Shown one piece after another: positions 15,165 through 23,862 of a stretch of 64,000 nt of DNA (its first letter is position 1; each line of letters starts with the position of its first letter). Source of the stretch: Palsa-504 sp050011155 (GTDB lineage Bacteria; Actinomycetota; Actinomycetes; Streptosporangiales; Streptosporangiaceae); NCBI GenBank assembly GCA_050011155.1, contig JBEKJP010000003.1:56029-120028 (forward strand). The letters are read 5' to 3'. The translations under genes were made by a program, and so were the position numbers. The notes under the pieces are model-generated. The model saw nothing but the letters and a program-made list of their open reading frames with translations. It was not told where the DNA came from and ran no database searches.

Positions 15165-16892
15165 ATGTCCGAGCATGAATCCGTGTCACGGGAGGAGCCG
15201 CCGGCCACCTCGGCCGTGGCCGTGGCCGACGCCAGGGACGAGCCGGAATATGGCGGTCAGACCGGCGCTACCGGCCCCGGTGAAGCCCCCGGCGGCGCCT
15301 CGCGGGGACGCCGTCCGTGGTGGCGAACCCGGACGCTGATCCGGCTGGCCTGGCTAGCCGGCCTGATCGTGGCGGGGATCGGTCTCTACCTGTGCTACCT
15401 GCATATTTCCCGGACCGAGCAGGTCAGCTCGGACGGCGCGTCGAACGCGCTGCAGGCGTGGGCCATGCTGCACGGCAACCCGATGCTGCGCGGCTGGACC
15501 GTCACCGACGTGTCCTTCTACACCACCGAACTTCCCGAGTACATGCTCGTGGAGATGGTCCGCGGGCTGCGGCCGGACGTGCTGCACGTGTCCGCGGCGA
15601 TCAGCTACACGCTGGTCGTGCTGACCGGGGCGATGCTCGCCCGCGGGCGAGCCGTCGGCCGCGAGGGCGTCGTCCGGATGCTCATCGCCGCCGGGATCAT
15701 GATCGCACCCCAGCTCGGCCCCGGCGCGTTCATCCTGGTGTTCCAGCCGGACCACATCGGCACCCAGGTGCCCCTGCTGCTGACCTGGCTGGTCCTCGAC
15801 CGCTGCCCGCGCCGCTGGTACACCCCCGTCCTGGTCGGCGCCATGCTGGCCTGGGTCGACGTGGCCGACCAGCTGGCCCTGCTGATCGGGGTGGCCCCGC
15901 TGGCCGCGGTGTCCGCCATCCGGGCCTACCAGGCGGTGGTGCAGCGCCACGAAGGCCTGCGGTCAGCCTGGTTCGACCTGTCGCTGGTGCTGGCGGCGGG
16001 GGCGTCGGCGGGGATCGCGGCGGAGGTGGTCAGGCAGATCGGCGCACACGGCGGGTACTCCGTGCTGCCGGTGACGAACGCGCTGGCCCCGGTCAGCGAG
16101 ATGTCGGCTCACTCCTGGCTCGCGGTGGAGAGCGTGTTCGGCTTGTACGGCGCGGACTTCTTCGGCATGAGTTCGCCCGGCCTGGCCGCCGGGATCGCGT
16201 TCCTGCACCTGATCGGCCTGGCCCTGGCCGCCGCCGGGCTCTGGATCGTGCTGCGGCACTTCTTCCGCTGCGAGGACCGCGTCGCCCAGGTGCTGGCCCT
16301 CGGCATTCTCGTCAACGTGGCCGCTTACCTGCTCAGCACCGTGCCCACCGCGTACTGGAGCGCCCGCGAGCTGGCCGGCGTGCTGCCGGCCGGCGCCGTG
16401 CTGGCGGGCCGGATGCTCGGCCGCCGTTTCCTGGCCGTCCGGCTGGTGCCGGCCATGGCCGTGGTGCTGGCCTGCTACCTGGCCGCCCTCGGGTACTCAG
16501 CCGCCCAGCCGTCCCGGCCCGCCATGACCCAGGACCTGGCCGGCTGGCTGGTCGCGCACCACCTGACCTACGGCCTCAGCAGCTACGGCATCGCCAACAC
16601 CACCACGTTGGCCAGCGGTGGCGCGGTCAGCATCAGATCGGTGAGCTTCAGTGGCGGCGACGCCGCCCCCGGCCCGTACGAGTTCGACCAGACCTGGTAC
16701 GACCCGGCCCGGCACGACGCCAGCTTCGTGGTCCTGATGAACCCGCCCGTGCCGCTCGACCAGATCGCGCCCTGGCAGATCCGCGCCAGGTTCGGCCCGG
16801 CCGACCACGTCTACGACTTCGGCCCGTACGTCATCATGACCTACGACACCAACCTGCTCACCGACCTCAGCCCTCCCTTCCAATCCAGTTAG
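15165..16892 (+). CDS. Large multi-pass membrane protein, GT-C-like layout
   Basis: The 575-aa protein (start ATG 15165, giving MSEHESVSREE) has a soluble acidic N-terminus of about 60 residues, then one transmembrane helix. A periplasmic loop contains NALQAWAMLHGNPMLRGW, about eight more helices follow, and a C-terminal extracytoplasmic domain runs from about residue 450. The layout resembles GT-C glycosyltransferases that use lipid-linked sugars, but I see no decisive catalytic motif. The frame extends upstream to 15048, overlapping the start of the divergent Rrf2 gene, and that part is unlikely to be translated. Function is unknown. Confidence 0.7.
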   Translation: MSEHESVSREEPPATSAVAVADARDEPEYGGQTGATGPGEAPGGASRGRRPWWRTRTLIRLAWLAGLIVAGIGLYLCYLHISRTEQVSSDGASNALQAWAMLHGNPMLRGWTVTDVSFYTTELPEYMLVEMVRGLRPDVLHVSAAISYTLVVLTGAMLARGRAVGREGVVRMLIAAGIMIAPQLGPGAFILVFQPDHIGTQVPLLLTWLVLDRCPRRWYTPVLVGAMLAWVDVADQLALLIGVAPLAAVSAIRAYQAVVQRHEGLRSAWFDLSLVLAAGASAGIAAEVVRQIGAHGGYSVLPVTNALAPVSEMSAHSWLAVESVFGLYGADFFGMSSPGLAAGIAFLHLIGLALAAAGLWIVLRHFFRCEDRVAQVLALGILVNVAAYLLSTVPTAYWSARELAGVLPAGAVLAGRMLGRRFLAVRLVPAMAVVLACYLAALGYSAAQPSRPAMTQDLAGWLVAHHLTYGLSSYGIANTTTLASGGAVSIRSVSFSGGDAAPGPYEFDQTWYDPARHDASFVVLMNPPVPLDQIAPWQIRARFGPADHVYDFGPYVIMTYDTNLLTDLSPPFQSS

Positions 16893-17016
16893 CCGTCCGC
16901 TGCGCTCCATGGCGCTGCCGGAGGACTCACGACGAATCCAAGTGCAGCTCCCCAGCCACGTACGTCACTCCAGCCTCACGAGAAATTTCTCGGGCCTCCG
17001 GAATAGCCCACTTTTC

Positions 17017-17070
17017 CATGATCGCGAAGGATTTAGTACCTTATAAGGTACAAAATCCTTCGCGATCATG
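17017..17070. repeat. CATGATCGCG hairpin element, copy 1
   Basis: A 54-bp inverted repeat begins CATGATCGCG and ends CGCGATCATG. The two 27-nt halves match except for one pair, with no loop (centre CCTTATAAGG). The same terminal sequence bounds the element at 33521-33577, so this is a dispersed family rather than a one-off terminator. It lies between convergent genes and could end transcription from both sides. Confidence 0.8.
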
Positions 17071-17139
17071 AAGCATCGGCTATTTTTTCGTATTTAGACG
17101 TTACTCATGTGAATCACGAGACGCGATATGTCAGTCTCT

Positions 17140-17180
17140 GATGGAGAAGGAGTCGCTTCGGCAGCGAATCCTTCTCCATC
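17140..17180. terminator. Bidirectional terminator candidate
   Basis: A hairpin of GATGGAGAAGGA plus TCGCT pairs with AGCGA plus TCCTTCTCCATC, with one internal mismatch. It lies 15 bp past the stop of the GH3 gene, on the side where that leftward transcript should end. Confidence 0.65.
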
Positions 17181-17195
17181 GTGAAAATGCCGCGA

Positions 17196-18761
17196 TCACG
17201 TGAGCCCGAGCAGTTCGGCGGCGACGTGCGCGCTGGCCCGGGAGGCGCCATAAGTGGCCAGGTAAGAGGTGCCCTCCGGCGGGTGCCAGAACGGCAGCCC
17301 CATCTCGACCAGGACCAGGTCGGGGCGCGCCGCGAGCAGGGTGCCGACCAGCGACAGGGTCTGCTGGTCACGGTGCGCGTCGCGGACCGCCACGACGAGC
17401 GAGCGCCCGGCCGCCGTGGCCAGGATTCCCGCGACGGCGTCGTCTCCCGGCTCGGCGGCGTCACTCACACCGTTGACCGGCTGGCCGGAAGAACTGACCC
17501 GGTGCACGCTGCCGGGCGGCGCCCACGGCCCGAGTCCCCAGCCGAACTGTCCGGCGGCGATGTTCTCGCGCGGCTCGACCTCGATGATCACCGGCCGGTC
17601 TAGTGTCCGCTGCGGCCCGGAGATCCGCACCGCGCGCCGGGCCGCGACCAGCCCGACCCCCGGCCCAGCCCCAGACAGCCCAGCCCCAGACAGCCCAGCC
17701 CCAGACAGCCCAGCCCCGGTCAGGCCGGACGACCGGGCGCGCGCTAGGCCCCCGCGCAGGCGCGCGACCCGGTCGGCGGCCTCCTCCAGCCGTGCCCCGT
17801 CCAGTTCGCCGTCGCGTACCGCGGCCACGAGGGCCTCGCGGACCGCGAGGTATTCGGCCTCGCTGCCTTCCCGGCCCAGGCACAGCAGGTCGGTACCCGC
17901 CGCCACGGCCAGCACCGCGGCCCCCGGGATGCCGAACATGTCCCTGGTCGCCCGCATCTCCAGCGCGTCCGAGACGATCACCCCGGTGAAGCCGAGTTCG
18001 CCGCGGAGCAGCCCGGTGATCGCGGCCGCGGACACCGTGGCGGGCAGGTCGCCGGTGAGTTCGGGCACTCGCAGGTGGCTGGGCATGATGCCGATGCTGC
18101 CGGCCCTGATCGCGGCCTCGAACGGCGGCAGGTCGACCAGTCGCAGTTCGGCCAGGCTGCCCTCGATGGTGGCGATGGCATCGTGGCTGTCCGTGCTGGT
18201 ACGCCCGTGGCCGGGGAAGTGCTTGGTGCACGCGGCCACGCCCGCGCTCTGCAGCCCGGCCACGGCGGCGGCGGTGTGCCGCGACACCAGAGCCGTATCC
18301 GCGCCGAACGAGCGGGTGCCGACGGCCGGGCTGTCGGCCGTGCCGAGCACGTCGGCGCAGGGCGCGAGGTTGAAGTTGATCCCCAGCGCGGCCAGGTCAA
18401 GACCGATCGCCCGGTGAACGGCCTGGGTAAGCAACACGTCGTCCACCGCGCCCAGGGCCGCGTTGCCCGGATACGGGCTGCCGTCGGAGTACGCGACCCG
18501 GGTGACGTCGCCGCCCTCCTCGTCGATCGCGATCACCGGGTCGTGGTCAGCGGCCGCCGCCCGCAGGTCGGCGGTGAGCGCGCTCACCTGGCCGGGGGCG
18601 ACGATGTTCTGCCCGAAGAGGGTGACGCCGCCCAGTCCGCGGCCGAGCGCGCGGAGGATCCAGCCAGGTGCGGACGAATCGGGGAACGGCGGGATGAGGA
18701 TGGCGTCGGCCAGCCGGCCCAGTACCGGGTCGGCCGCCCTGATGTCCGTGTCCTGGCTCAT
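17196..18761 (-). CDS. GH3-family beta-N-acetylhexosaminidase, NagZ-like
   Basis: The 521-aa protein starts at ATG 18761 (MSQDTDIRAAD), overlapping the stop of the upstream permease. It carries the NagZ signature KHFPGHGRTSTDSHDAI, whose Asp-His pair distinguishes N-acetylglucosaminidases from GH3 glucosidases. IAIDEEGGDVTRV and GVIVSDALEM are also present, the latter with the nucleophile Asp. A C-terminal extension follows a repeated GAGLS linker. No signal peptide is seen, so it is probably cytoplasmic and cleaves imported GlcNAc-containing sugars. It is last in an operon with the ABC transporter genes. Confidence 0.88.
   Translation of the reverse strand: MSQDTDIRAADPVLGRLADAILIPPFPDSSAPGWILRALGRGLGGVTLFGQNIVAPGQVSALTADLRAAAADHDPVIAIDEEGGDVTRVAYSDGSPYPGNAALGAVDDVLLTQAVHRAIGLDLAALGINFNLAPCADVLGTADSPAVGTRSFGADTALVSRHTAAAVAGLQSAGVAACTKHFPGHGRTSTDSHDAIATIEGSLAELRLVDLPPFEAAIRAGSIGIMPSHLRVPELTGDLPATVSAAAITGLLRGELGFTGVIVSDALEMRATRDMFGIPGAAVLAVAAGTDLLCLGREGSEAEYLAVREALVAAVRDGELDGARLEEAADRVARLRGGLARARSSGLTGAGLSGAGLSGAGLSGAGPGVGLVAARRAVRISGPQRTLDRPVIIEVEPRENIAAGQFGWGLGPWAPPGSVHRVSSSGQPVNGVSDAAEPGDDAVAGILATAAGRSLVVAVRDAHRDQQTLSLVGTLLAARPDLVLVEMGLPFWHPPEGTSYLATYGASRASAHVAAELLGLT
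17664..17723. repeat. 15-bp minisatellite inside the GH3 gene
   Basis: Three exact units of CCCAGCCCCAGACAG and a fourth divergent one encode the repeated GAGLS linker of the GH3 protein. Changes in copy number keep the frame. Confidence 0.85.
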
Positions 18762-19609
18762 CCCTTCACCGCCCCGGCTACCAGGCCGTTGGTCATGCGG
18801 CGCTGGACGATGAGGAAGAAGGCCATTATCGGGATCGTGAACAACGTGGAAGCGGCCATGATCGACCCCCAGTCCACCGTGCCGCGGCCGTAGAAGTAGG
18901 TGACGTAGATGGGCAGCGTGTACTTCGCCGTATCGGTGCCGAGGAAGGTCAGCGCGAAGATGAACTCGTTCCAGGCGAAGATGAAGGCGAACACGCTGGT
19001 CGCGACCAGCCCGGGGGCGACCAGCGGGAGCATGATCCGCCAGAAGATCTTCATCGGCCCGGCGCCGTCGATGGCTGCCGCCTCCTCCATCTCGCGCGGG
19101 ACGGCGGCGACGAAGTTGCGCAGCATGAAGATCGTGACCGGCAGCGAGAACGCGGTGTAGATCAGGATCAGCCCGGCCAGGTTGTCCAGCAGCCCGATCG
19201 AGCGGAAGTCGAGGAACAGCGCGATCACCATCGCCTGCTGCGGCAGCATCTGCACGATCAGCAGCATGATCAGGTACGAGGTGCGGAGCCTGAACCTGAA
19301 CCTGGCCACCGCGATCGCCGCCAGCATCGCGATCAGCGTCGACGCGATCACCGAGGTCAGCGTGACGAACAGGCTGTTCTTGAGGAAGTTCCAGTACGGC
19401 AGGCCGATGACCTTGCCGTCGATGACCGAGCGGAAGTTCCCCAGCGTCGGGTGCATGGGCAGCGGGTGCGGCGTCAGCGAGAAGATCTCCGTGGCCGGCT
19501 TGAACGCCGTCGACACCATCCACAGGATCGGGAACAGGGTCACCAGCGCGACGAGCACGCCGAGCACGTTCAGCCCGGCCCGGCGGAGCGGGCGGGATCT
19601 GAGCCTCAT
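18758..19609 (-). CDS. Sugar ABC transporter permease (MalG type)
   Basis: The 283-aa inner-membrane protein has six predicted transmembrane helices. The EAA loop is EMEEAAAIDGAGPMKIFW followed by IMLPLVAPG, which contacts the ATPase. It belongs to the carbohydrate CUT1 family, the same broad family as actinobacterial DasC and NgcG. It overlaps both neighbours by 4 bp. No ATPase gene is in the locus, so a shared MsiK-like ATPase elsewhere would be needed, as is usual in actinobacteria. Confidence 0.92.
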   Translation of the reverse strand: MRLRSRPLRRAGLNVLGVLVALVTLFPILWMVSTAFKPATEIFSLTPHPLPMHPTLGNFRSVIDGKVIGLPYWNFLKNSLFVTLTSVIASTLIAMLAAIAVARFRFRLRTSYLIMLLIVQMLPQQAMVIALFLDFRSIGLLDNLAGLILIYTAFSLPVTIFMLRNFVAAVPREMEEAAAIDGAGPMKIFWRIMLPLVAPGLVATSVFAFIFAWNEFIFALTFLGTDTAKYTLPIYVTYFYGRGTVDWGSIMAASTLFTIPIMAFFLIVQRRMTNGLVAGAVKG

Positions 19610-20646
19610 TGGATAGCCCCCTGGCGCACGAACGCCCGGACGTAGCCGATGGTGATGATCAGCAGGATGACCGTGAGGATGAGGGCCAGGGCCGACCCGA
19701 TTCCGTAGCTCGGCGGCATCGTGAACGCCCGGTCGTACGCGTAGATGCCCAGGTTGTACTCGTCCCGGTTACCGAGTTCGCCGGTGACCAGGTAGGCCTG
19801 GGTGAACACGCCGAAGTCCCAGATGATCGAGAGCAGCAGCAGGACCAGGAAGATCGGCTTGAGCAGCGGGTAGGTGATCCGCCAGAAGATCCGCCAGGAT
19901 CCGCCGCCGTCCACCCGGGCGGATTCGTGCAGCTCGGCCGGCACGGTCTTCAGCCCGGCGAGCACGGTGACGGCGACGAACGGGAAGCCCTGCCAGATCA
20001 CGAGCACGGTCAGCAGCGTGTAGGCCGGCAGCGCCGCGTTGGTCCAGCTGAATCCGGCCCAGTGGGCGCCGCCGCCCAGCCAGGACGGCATCCGGGACAG
20101 CGTCCAGTCGACGATCCCGCCGTCCGGGTCGGTCAGCCAGATGAAGATGACGCTGGCCGATACGGCGGGCGTGGCCCAGGCCAGCATGGCCGCGCTCGAC
20201 ACGAACGTGGCCATCTTCCGGCCCAGGCGGTTCAGCAGCAGCCCCACCAGGGTGCCGGTCAGCAGCGTCAGCGGCACCACCACGACCGCGAAGACGAGGC
20301 TGATCCGGAGCGACAGCCAGAACTCGGGGTCGGACAGGACGGCGGTGAAGTTGGCCGTGCCCACCCACTGGGTCGGCGCCGCCCCGGTGAGCTGCGGCAG
20401 CCCGTAGTTCCGGAAGGAGAACAGCGCGATCTGGATCGTCGGCCAGAACAGCAGCAGGCCGATCGCGGCTACGGATGGCAGCAGCAGCGCGTACGGCGTC
20501 AGGCGATGCCGGCGGATGAAGAGGGCGGCCCGCTGTCGCCCTCCGGGGCCATGCGGGCCCCGGGGAGCCGGCGGGCGGGCCGCCGGGGAGGCGGGATCCG
20601 AGGACCCCGCACCCCTTCCCGGCGGCCCGGAAACGGTTCTCACCAT
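19606..20646 (-). CDS. Sugar ABC transporter permease (MalF type)
   Basis: The 346-aa protein has about 45 Pro/Gly/Arg-rich cytoplasmic N-terminal residues, then six transmembrane segments. The EAA loop is ELHESARVDGGGSWRIFW followed by ITYPLLKPI. It pairs with the next permease to form the membrane channel of a CUT1 sugar importer. The ATG at 20646 lies 16 bp after the binding-protein gene. Confidence 0.92.
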   Translation of the reverse strand: MVRTVSGPPGRGAGSSDPASPAARPPAPRGPHGPGGRQRAALFIRRHRLTPYALLLPSVAAIGLLLFWPTIQIALFSFRNYGLPQLTGAAPTQWVGTANFTAVLSDPEFWLSLRISLVFAVVVVPLTLLTGTLVGLLLNRLGRKMATFVSSAAMLAWATPAVSASVIFIWLTDPDGGIVDWTLSRMPSWLGGGAHWAGFSWTNAALPAYTLLTVLVIWQGFPFVAVTVLAGLKTVPAELHESARVDGGGSWRIFWRITYPLLKPIFLVLLLLSIIWDFGVFTQAYLVTGELGNRDEYNLGIYAYDRAFTMPPSYGIGSALALILTVILLIITIGYVRAFVRQGAIQ

Positions 20647-20662
20647 GGGGAGATAAGCCCGG

Positions 20663-22018
20663 CTAGCCCTGGCTGCCGTTGTTGAGGACGTTCTGCAGCT
20701 TGGTGTTGGCGGCGGCCACCGTCGCGGCGAACGGAGCCCCGTTCATCAGCTGCTTCATCATCGTGGGGATGACCAGGTCGGTCGCGTCCGCGGTGGCCCA
20801 GTTCTTGGCGTTGAGCGGGGCGATCTGGCTGTCGGTGGCGGCCTTGGCGAAGCCGGAGAGCAGCTGGCTGCTCGAGTAGGTGCCGCCGTTGAGCTGCGAG
20901 GTGTACGGCGGGAAGAAGCCCTGGGAGTCGGCGAACGAGGTGGAGTTCGGCACCGAGTCCATGACCTGGACCAGGTTCCAGGCCGCCGTCTTGTACTTGC
21001 TGCCGGACCAGACCGCGAGGTCGGAGCCGCCGGAGAAGACCGGGGCCGGCTTCGGGCCGTTCTCGCTCGGGATCGGGAACGAGGCCCAGCTGGACTTGCC
21101 CACGGCGTTGGCCGGGAAGGTGCCCGAGGCCCACGGGCCGTCGATGTACATGTCGAGCTTGCCCAGGGCGAAGTCCTCGTTCGCGCCGCCCGAGGTGGCG
21201 CCCACGTTGCCGAGCTCGGTCTGGCCGATGTACTTGGACGGCGAGACGTGGTCGGTCGCGTACAGGTCGACGTAGAACTTGATGCCCGCCTCCGACTGCG
21301 GGGAGGTGAGCTCCGCGACCCACTTGCCGCCCTGCTGGGTGGCGATCTGGCCGCCCGCGCCCCAGATGAAGCTGGCCACCGCCGGGGTGTCGTAGGTGGG
21401 CGCGCCCAGGCCGTAGGTGCCGGGGTTCTTGGCCATCAGCTTCTTCGCGTCGGTGACCAGGTCGGCCCAGGTGGTGGGCGTGGTGGTGATGCCCGCGGCC
21501 TTGAACTGGTCGGTGCGGTACCAGATGCCGCGCACGCCGCCGAACCACGGGACCGCGTAGACGGTGCCGCTCTGCGTGTCGTTGGCGAGCATGCCGGATA
21601 CCACGTTGGATTTGTTGGACCAGGCGTTCACGTTGGTGGTGATGTTGGCCAGCATGCCGAGCGAGGCCTCGGTGGGCGTGTCGGTGTTGCCGAGCTCGGT
21701 GATGTCAGGGGCGTTCTTGCCGCTGGACAGGGCATTCGTCCAGTCCTGGGTACGGTTGGTCCAGGGGATGAAGACCACCTTGACCTTGGTCTTGGCGTCG
21801 GCCGGGTAGCTCTTGTGGAACTGGCTGATCACGCTGTTCATCCAGGTGACCTGCGCGGGCGTGGAGGATCCCATTCGCCATACGGTGAGCTGCGCGGGCG
21901 CAGCCGATGAGGACGAGGATCCGGTCGTCGACGAGCCGCTCGAGCTGCAGCCCGCTAGGACGAGGGCCGCCGCCGTGCCCAGCGCGGCGATCGTGGCCGG
22001 TGTCTTCCTGAGTCTCAC
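20663..22018 (-). CDS. Sugar ABC transporter substrate-binding lipoprotein
   Basis: The 451-aa protein starts with GTG at 22018, preceded by GGAAGGAG at about 8 nt. The signal peptide ends in the lipobox LAGC, followed by a Ser/Thr-rich tether, so the protein is anchored outside the membrane. The rest is a family 1 solute-binding fold (LTVWRMGSS, FIPWTNRTQDW, GPWASGTFPA). It captures the sugar for the two permeases. With the GH3 NagZ-like enzyme in the same operon, GlcNAc oligomers or muropeptide sugars are the likeliest substrates; that is inference. Confidence 0.9.
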   Translation of the reverse strand: MRLRKTPATIAALGTAAALVLAGCSSSGSSTTGSSSSSAAPAQLTVWRMGSSTPAQVTWMNSVISQFHKSYPADAKTKVKVVFIPWTNRTQDWTNALSSGKNAPDITELGNTDTPTEASLGMLANITTNVNAWSNKSNVVSGMLANDTQSGTVYAVPWFGGVRGIWYRTDQFKAAGITTTPTTWADLVTDAKKLMAKNPGTYGLGAPTYDTPAVASFIWGAGGQIATQQGGKWVAELTSPQSEAGIKFYVDLYATDHVSPSKYIGQTELGNVGATSGGANEDFALGKLDMYIDGPWASGTFPANAVGKSSWASFPIPSENGPKPAPVFSGGSDLAVWSGSKYKTAAWNLVQVMDSVPNSTSFADSQGFFPPYTSQLNGGTYSSSQLLSGFAKAATDSQIAPLNAKNWATADATDLVIPTMMKQLMNGAPFAATVAAANTKLQNVLNNGSQG

Positions 22019-22353
22019 TGCTGGCTCTCCTTCCGGTGATCCGGGTGGTTCGGGGAGATGATCCGGTGGTTAAAGGTGATCCGGGCTTACGGATCCAGGT
22101 CCGGGACCGCGGATCCGGGTGACCCAGGACCGCGTGAATCCGGTGGTTCGGGGAGGTGAACTCGGGTGTCGGCGGGTTTGGCGAGCCGTCGAGGGCAAAC
22201 TATCAAGAAAGTTTCCTATAAGATAGCCTCGGTTGTCGTATGTTGCCGTTTAGAGACCAAAGTCTTCTCCACGTGGACGTGACCTGGGCCGGAATGCGGA
22301 GGCGGGCAGGTTACGGCACACTGGGCCACGGGATGACAAGAAGGGGGGCCCCG
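22019..22353. promoter_or_regulatory. Divergent control region, ABC operon and ROK gene
   Basis: This 335-bp region lies between the ABC operon and the ROK regulator. It contains repeated GGTGGTTCGGGGAG motifs (about 22045 and 22145), an AT-rich stretch and a palindromic operator candidate. The ROK frame is open through part of it, but its translation start is placed at 22354. Confidence 0.6.
22205..22217. promoter_or_regulatory. Probable ROK-regulator operator
   Basis: AAGAAAGTTTCCT is a near-perfect palindrome around a central G (one mismatch) inside AT-rich DNA between divergent genes. It resembles the GAAAGTTTC-type sites of actinobacterial ROK repressors. Confidence 0.5.
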
Positions 22354-23610
22354 ATGCAGTCTCAGCCCGGAACCCGGGGCCGGCCAGGCACGCCGAGCTT
22401 GCTGCGCGAGCTGAACGACCGGGCCGCGCTCGACCTCCTGCTCGGCGGCGAGATGCTCACCCGGTCCCAGATCAGCGAGTACACCGGAGTATCCAAGGTC
22501 ACGGTGTCGCAGATGCTGACCAGGCTCGAGGAGCGCGGCCTGGTGGCCATCGCGGGCGAGCAGGCGGGCGGCCGCGGCCCGAACGCCGCGTTGTACTCAG
22601 TCGTTCCCTCGAGCGCCTACGTGGCCGGCCTGTACGTCGAGTCGGACCTGGTCAGCGCCGCGGTGGCGGACGTCACCGGACGCCGGGTGGCCGAGGTGAG
22701 CGGTAACCCCAACGGGTCCGACGATCCGGTCGAGCTGGTCCGGCGGACCGTGGAGCGGGCCTGCGCCGCCGCCGGGCTCGAGGTCACCCGGCTGAGTGCG
22801 CTGGTGATCGGCAGCCCGGGCGTGGTCGACCCGCGGACCGGTGACCCGCAGCTGGCGGTGAACCTGCCCGCGTGGCACGAGGGCGCGCTCGACGCGCTCA
22901 AGGGCGCCTGGCACACGCCGGTCGTGATCGAGAACGACGTGAACCTGGCCGCGATGGCCGAACGAGCCGACGGCGCGGCCGCCGGGGCCGACGACTTCGT
23001 CCTGGTCTGGCTGGGCGTCGGCGTCGGCCTCGCCACCATGCTGGGCGGGCGGCTGCACCGCGGCACAACCGGGGCGGCGGGCGAGATCGGCTACCTGCCG
23101 GTGCACGGCGCCCCGCTGCACACCGACATCAGGCACCCGGCCAGCGGCGGATTCCAGTCCCTGGCCGGCGGCAGCGCGGTCCGCGAGCTCGCGGCCCGGC
23201 ACGGGTTCGCCGCGCCGACCCCGGCCGAGGCCGTAAGGACCGCCCTCGCCGCGGCCAGCAAAACCACCAAAATCATCGAGACGAACGGGGTTGGCCCGAG
23301 CGGTACTTCCGGCGATGCCGGAGCCGCGGCCGAGGCGTTCCTCGGCGAGTTCGCGCACCGGGTGGCGGTCGGGGTCGCGTCCGTCTGCGTCGTGCTCGAC
23401 CCGGGGCTCGTGGTGCTCGGCGGGGAGGTCGGCCTGGCCGGGGGCACCATCCTGGCCGACCGGGTCGCGGCCGCGGTGGCGAGCATCTGGCCCTCGCGAC
23501 CGCGCGTGCTGCCGACCAGCGTGCCCGGCGAGCCCGTGCTGCGCGGCGCCATGCTGGCGGCGGTGGCCCGGGCCCGGACGGCGCTGCTGGCCTCGGTCGC
23601 CGACCGCTGA
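22354..23610 (+). CDS. ROK-family transcriptional regulator
   Basis: The 418-aa protein has an N-terminal winged helix (TRSQISEYTGVSKVTVSQML) and a C-terminal sugar-kinase-like ROK domain. The latter includes VIENDVNLAAMAE, GVGVGLATMLGGRLHRG, TGAAGEIGYLPV and LDPGLVVLGGEVG. The zinc-binding CxCGxxGC motif of ROK kinases is absent. It probably senses the sugar or its phosphate and represses the divergent ABC/GH3 operon. ATG 22354 is chosen because AAGGGGGG lies just before it; ATG 22333 is an alternative. Confidence 0.88.
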   Translation: MQSQPGTRGRPGTPSLLRELNDRAALDLLLGGEMLTRSQISEYTGVSKVTVSQMLTRLEERGLVAIAGEQAGGRGPNAALYSVVPSSAYVAGLYVESDLVSAAVADVTGRRVAEVSGNPNGSDDPVELVRRTVERACAAAGLEVTRLSALVIGSPGVVDPRTGDPQLAVNLPAWHEGALDALKGAWHTPVVIENDVNLAAMAERADGAAAGADDFVLVWLGVGVGLATMLGGRLHRGTTGAAGEIGYLPVHGAPLHTDIRHPASGGFQSLAGGSAVRELAARHGFAAPTPAEAVRTALAAASKTTKIIETNGVGPSGTSGDAGAAAEAFLGEFAHRVAVGVASVCVVLDPGLVVLGGEVGLAGGTILADRVAAAVASIWPSRPRVLPTSVPGEPVLRGAMLAAVARARTALLASVADR

Positions 23611-23862
23611 TAACTCCCGCTCCAATAAGCTCATAAGTAACATAACCTGCCCTTACCCTCCGTGATGGCGGTGCTCAGCGGCGTCACGGTCCGGCCCGTC
23701 CTCTGTTACAGGGGTATGGAAACTCCACTGCACGTGCATAATGGTGTGTTAGTGAAGATCCCGATATGGACAAAGCACCCCGTGTCGCTACCTCTCCGTG
23801 TTATTGATGGAGTATTCCGAGGAGGTTTTCGACACCAGATGAATGGTTGGGAGTAACGGGCT

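Larger units (their letters stand above)
16893..17195. other. Intergenic region with two long hairpins
   Basis: This 303-bp gap lies between two convergent genes. It contains a 54-bp near-perfect palindrome and a second strong hairpin. The DNA between them is AT-rich (for example GCTATTTTTTCGTATTTAG). No coding sequence is evident. Confidence 0.7.

Noticed and set aside
15317..17071. 584-codon plus-strand frame overlapping the membrane protein gene
   Set aside because: Arg/Pro-rich composition and no hydrophobic segments. The overlapping frame encodes a credible multi-pass membrane protein.
23716..23856. 46-codon ORF upstream of the NB-ARC/TPR gene (METPLHVHNG)
   Set aside because: No spaced ribosome site, no family resemblance and no second supporting signal.
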